A DNA stretch of 19,417 nucleotides. It comes from Basidiobolus heterosporus B8920. Lineage: Eukaryota > Basidiobolomycota > Basidiobolomycetes > Basidiobolales > Basidiobolaceae. Positions within the stretch are counted from its first letter, which is position 1. Every line of letters starts with the position of its first letter. The notes under the pieces were generated by a model, which worked only from the letters and a program-made list of their open reading frames with translations, searched no databases and was not told the origin of the DNA. Location: assembly GCA_000697455.1 (NCBI GenBank), contig JNET01031536.1, forward strand, positions 1 to 19,417, in the 5' to 3' direction. This document shows, piece by piece, positions 19,210-19,417 of this stretch. A program made the translations under genes and the position numbers.

Positions 19210-19417
19210 TCATGATCCCTCCGGAAAATATTGAATATCGTGAATGCATTTAGAAGATTACCTGGCGAAGTAATTTGCTAGTCACACAGGATTAGATTCA
19301 CTCGAATTAATTATGTGAATCTACGTGCTCTGTATAAGCGAAATCATTGGACAACCGACATTTATTAGTACAATATGTGTTTCATTAAACAAAAACTACG
19401 GAGAAAGTAAATCCTCA
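19210..19417. other. 3' flank of the dehydrogenase gene
   Basis: 208 bp of AT-rich sequence to the window end. No gene or clear signal seen. Confidence 0.4.

Overview
The window reads as nuclear DNA of an early-diverging fungus. Nine genes are visible. Six of them carry short GT...AG introns of about 47-76 nt, and splicing restores the conserved protein sequence at nearly every junction. A class IV chitin synthase and a fungal-type EFR3 point to Fungi. A receptor very close in size and tail sequence to the animal cation-dependent mannose-6-phosphate receptor, a claudin-like tetraspanning protein and a possible elongin-B-like protein are unusual for yeasts and would suit a zygomycete-grade lineage. 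Basidiobolus or a relative is my guess from gene content and moderate GC; this is inference. I see no rRNA, tRNA, CRISPR, transposon or viral element.

Layout. 171-1397 (+): MRH-domain sorting receptor, seven exons. 1643-4014 (-): PEX5, the peroxisomal PTS1 import receptor, six exons, convergent with the first gene. 4457-7114 (-): EFR3, the plasma-membrane anchor of the PI4-kinase complex, eight exons. 7664-8451 (+): claudin-like four-helix membrane protein, divergent from EFR3 across a 549-bp shared promoter region. 8967-10043 (+): thioredoxin-fold protein fused to an F-box. 10216-14205 (-): class IV chitin synthase, five exons, convergent with the F-box gene. 14206-16068: a 1.9-kb divergent intergenic region rich in inverted repeats, with short open frames of unclear status. 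16069-17094 (+): C2H2 zinc-finger transcription factor. 17859-18149 (+): ubiquitin-like C-terminal exon, gene model unresolved. 18216-19209 (+): intronless zinc-type alcohol dehydrogenase-like gene with one apparent frameshift.

The genes do not form an operon or an evident cluster. Several act on membranes or trafficking (MPR-like receptor, EFR3, tetraspanner, chitin synthase), but nothing beyond adjacency links them. The most unusual items are the CxxC thioredoxin-F-box fusion, the metazoan-like MPR tail combined with loss of a sugar-binding glutamine, the claudin-like protein, the frameshifted dehydrogenase and the palindromes in the long intergenic region. I found no clear new multi-gene system.
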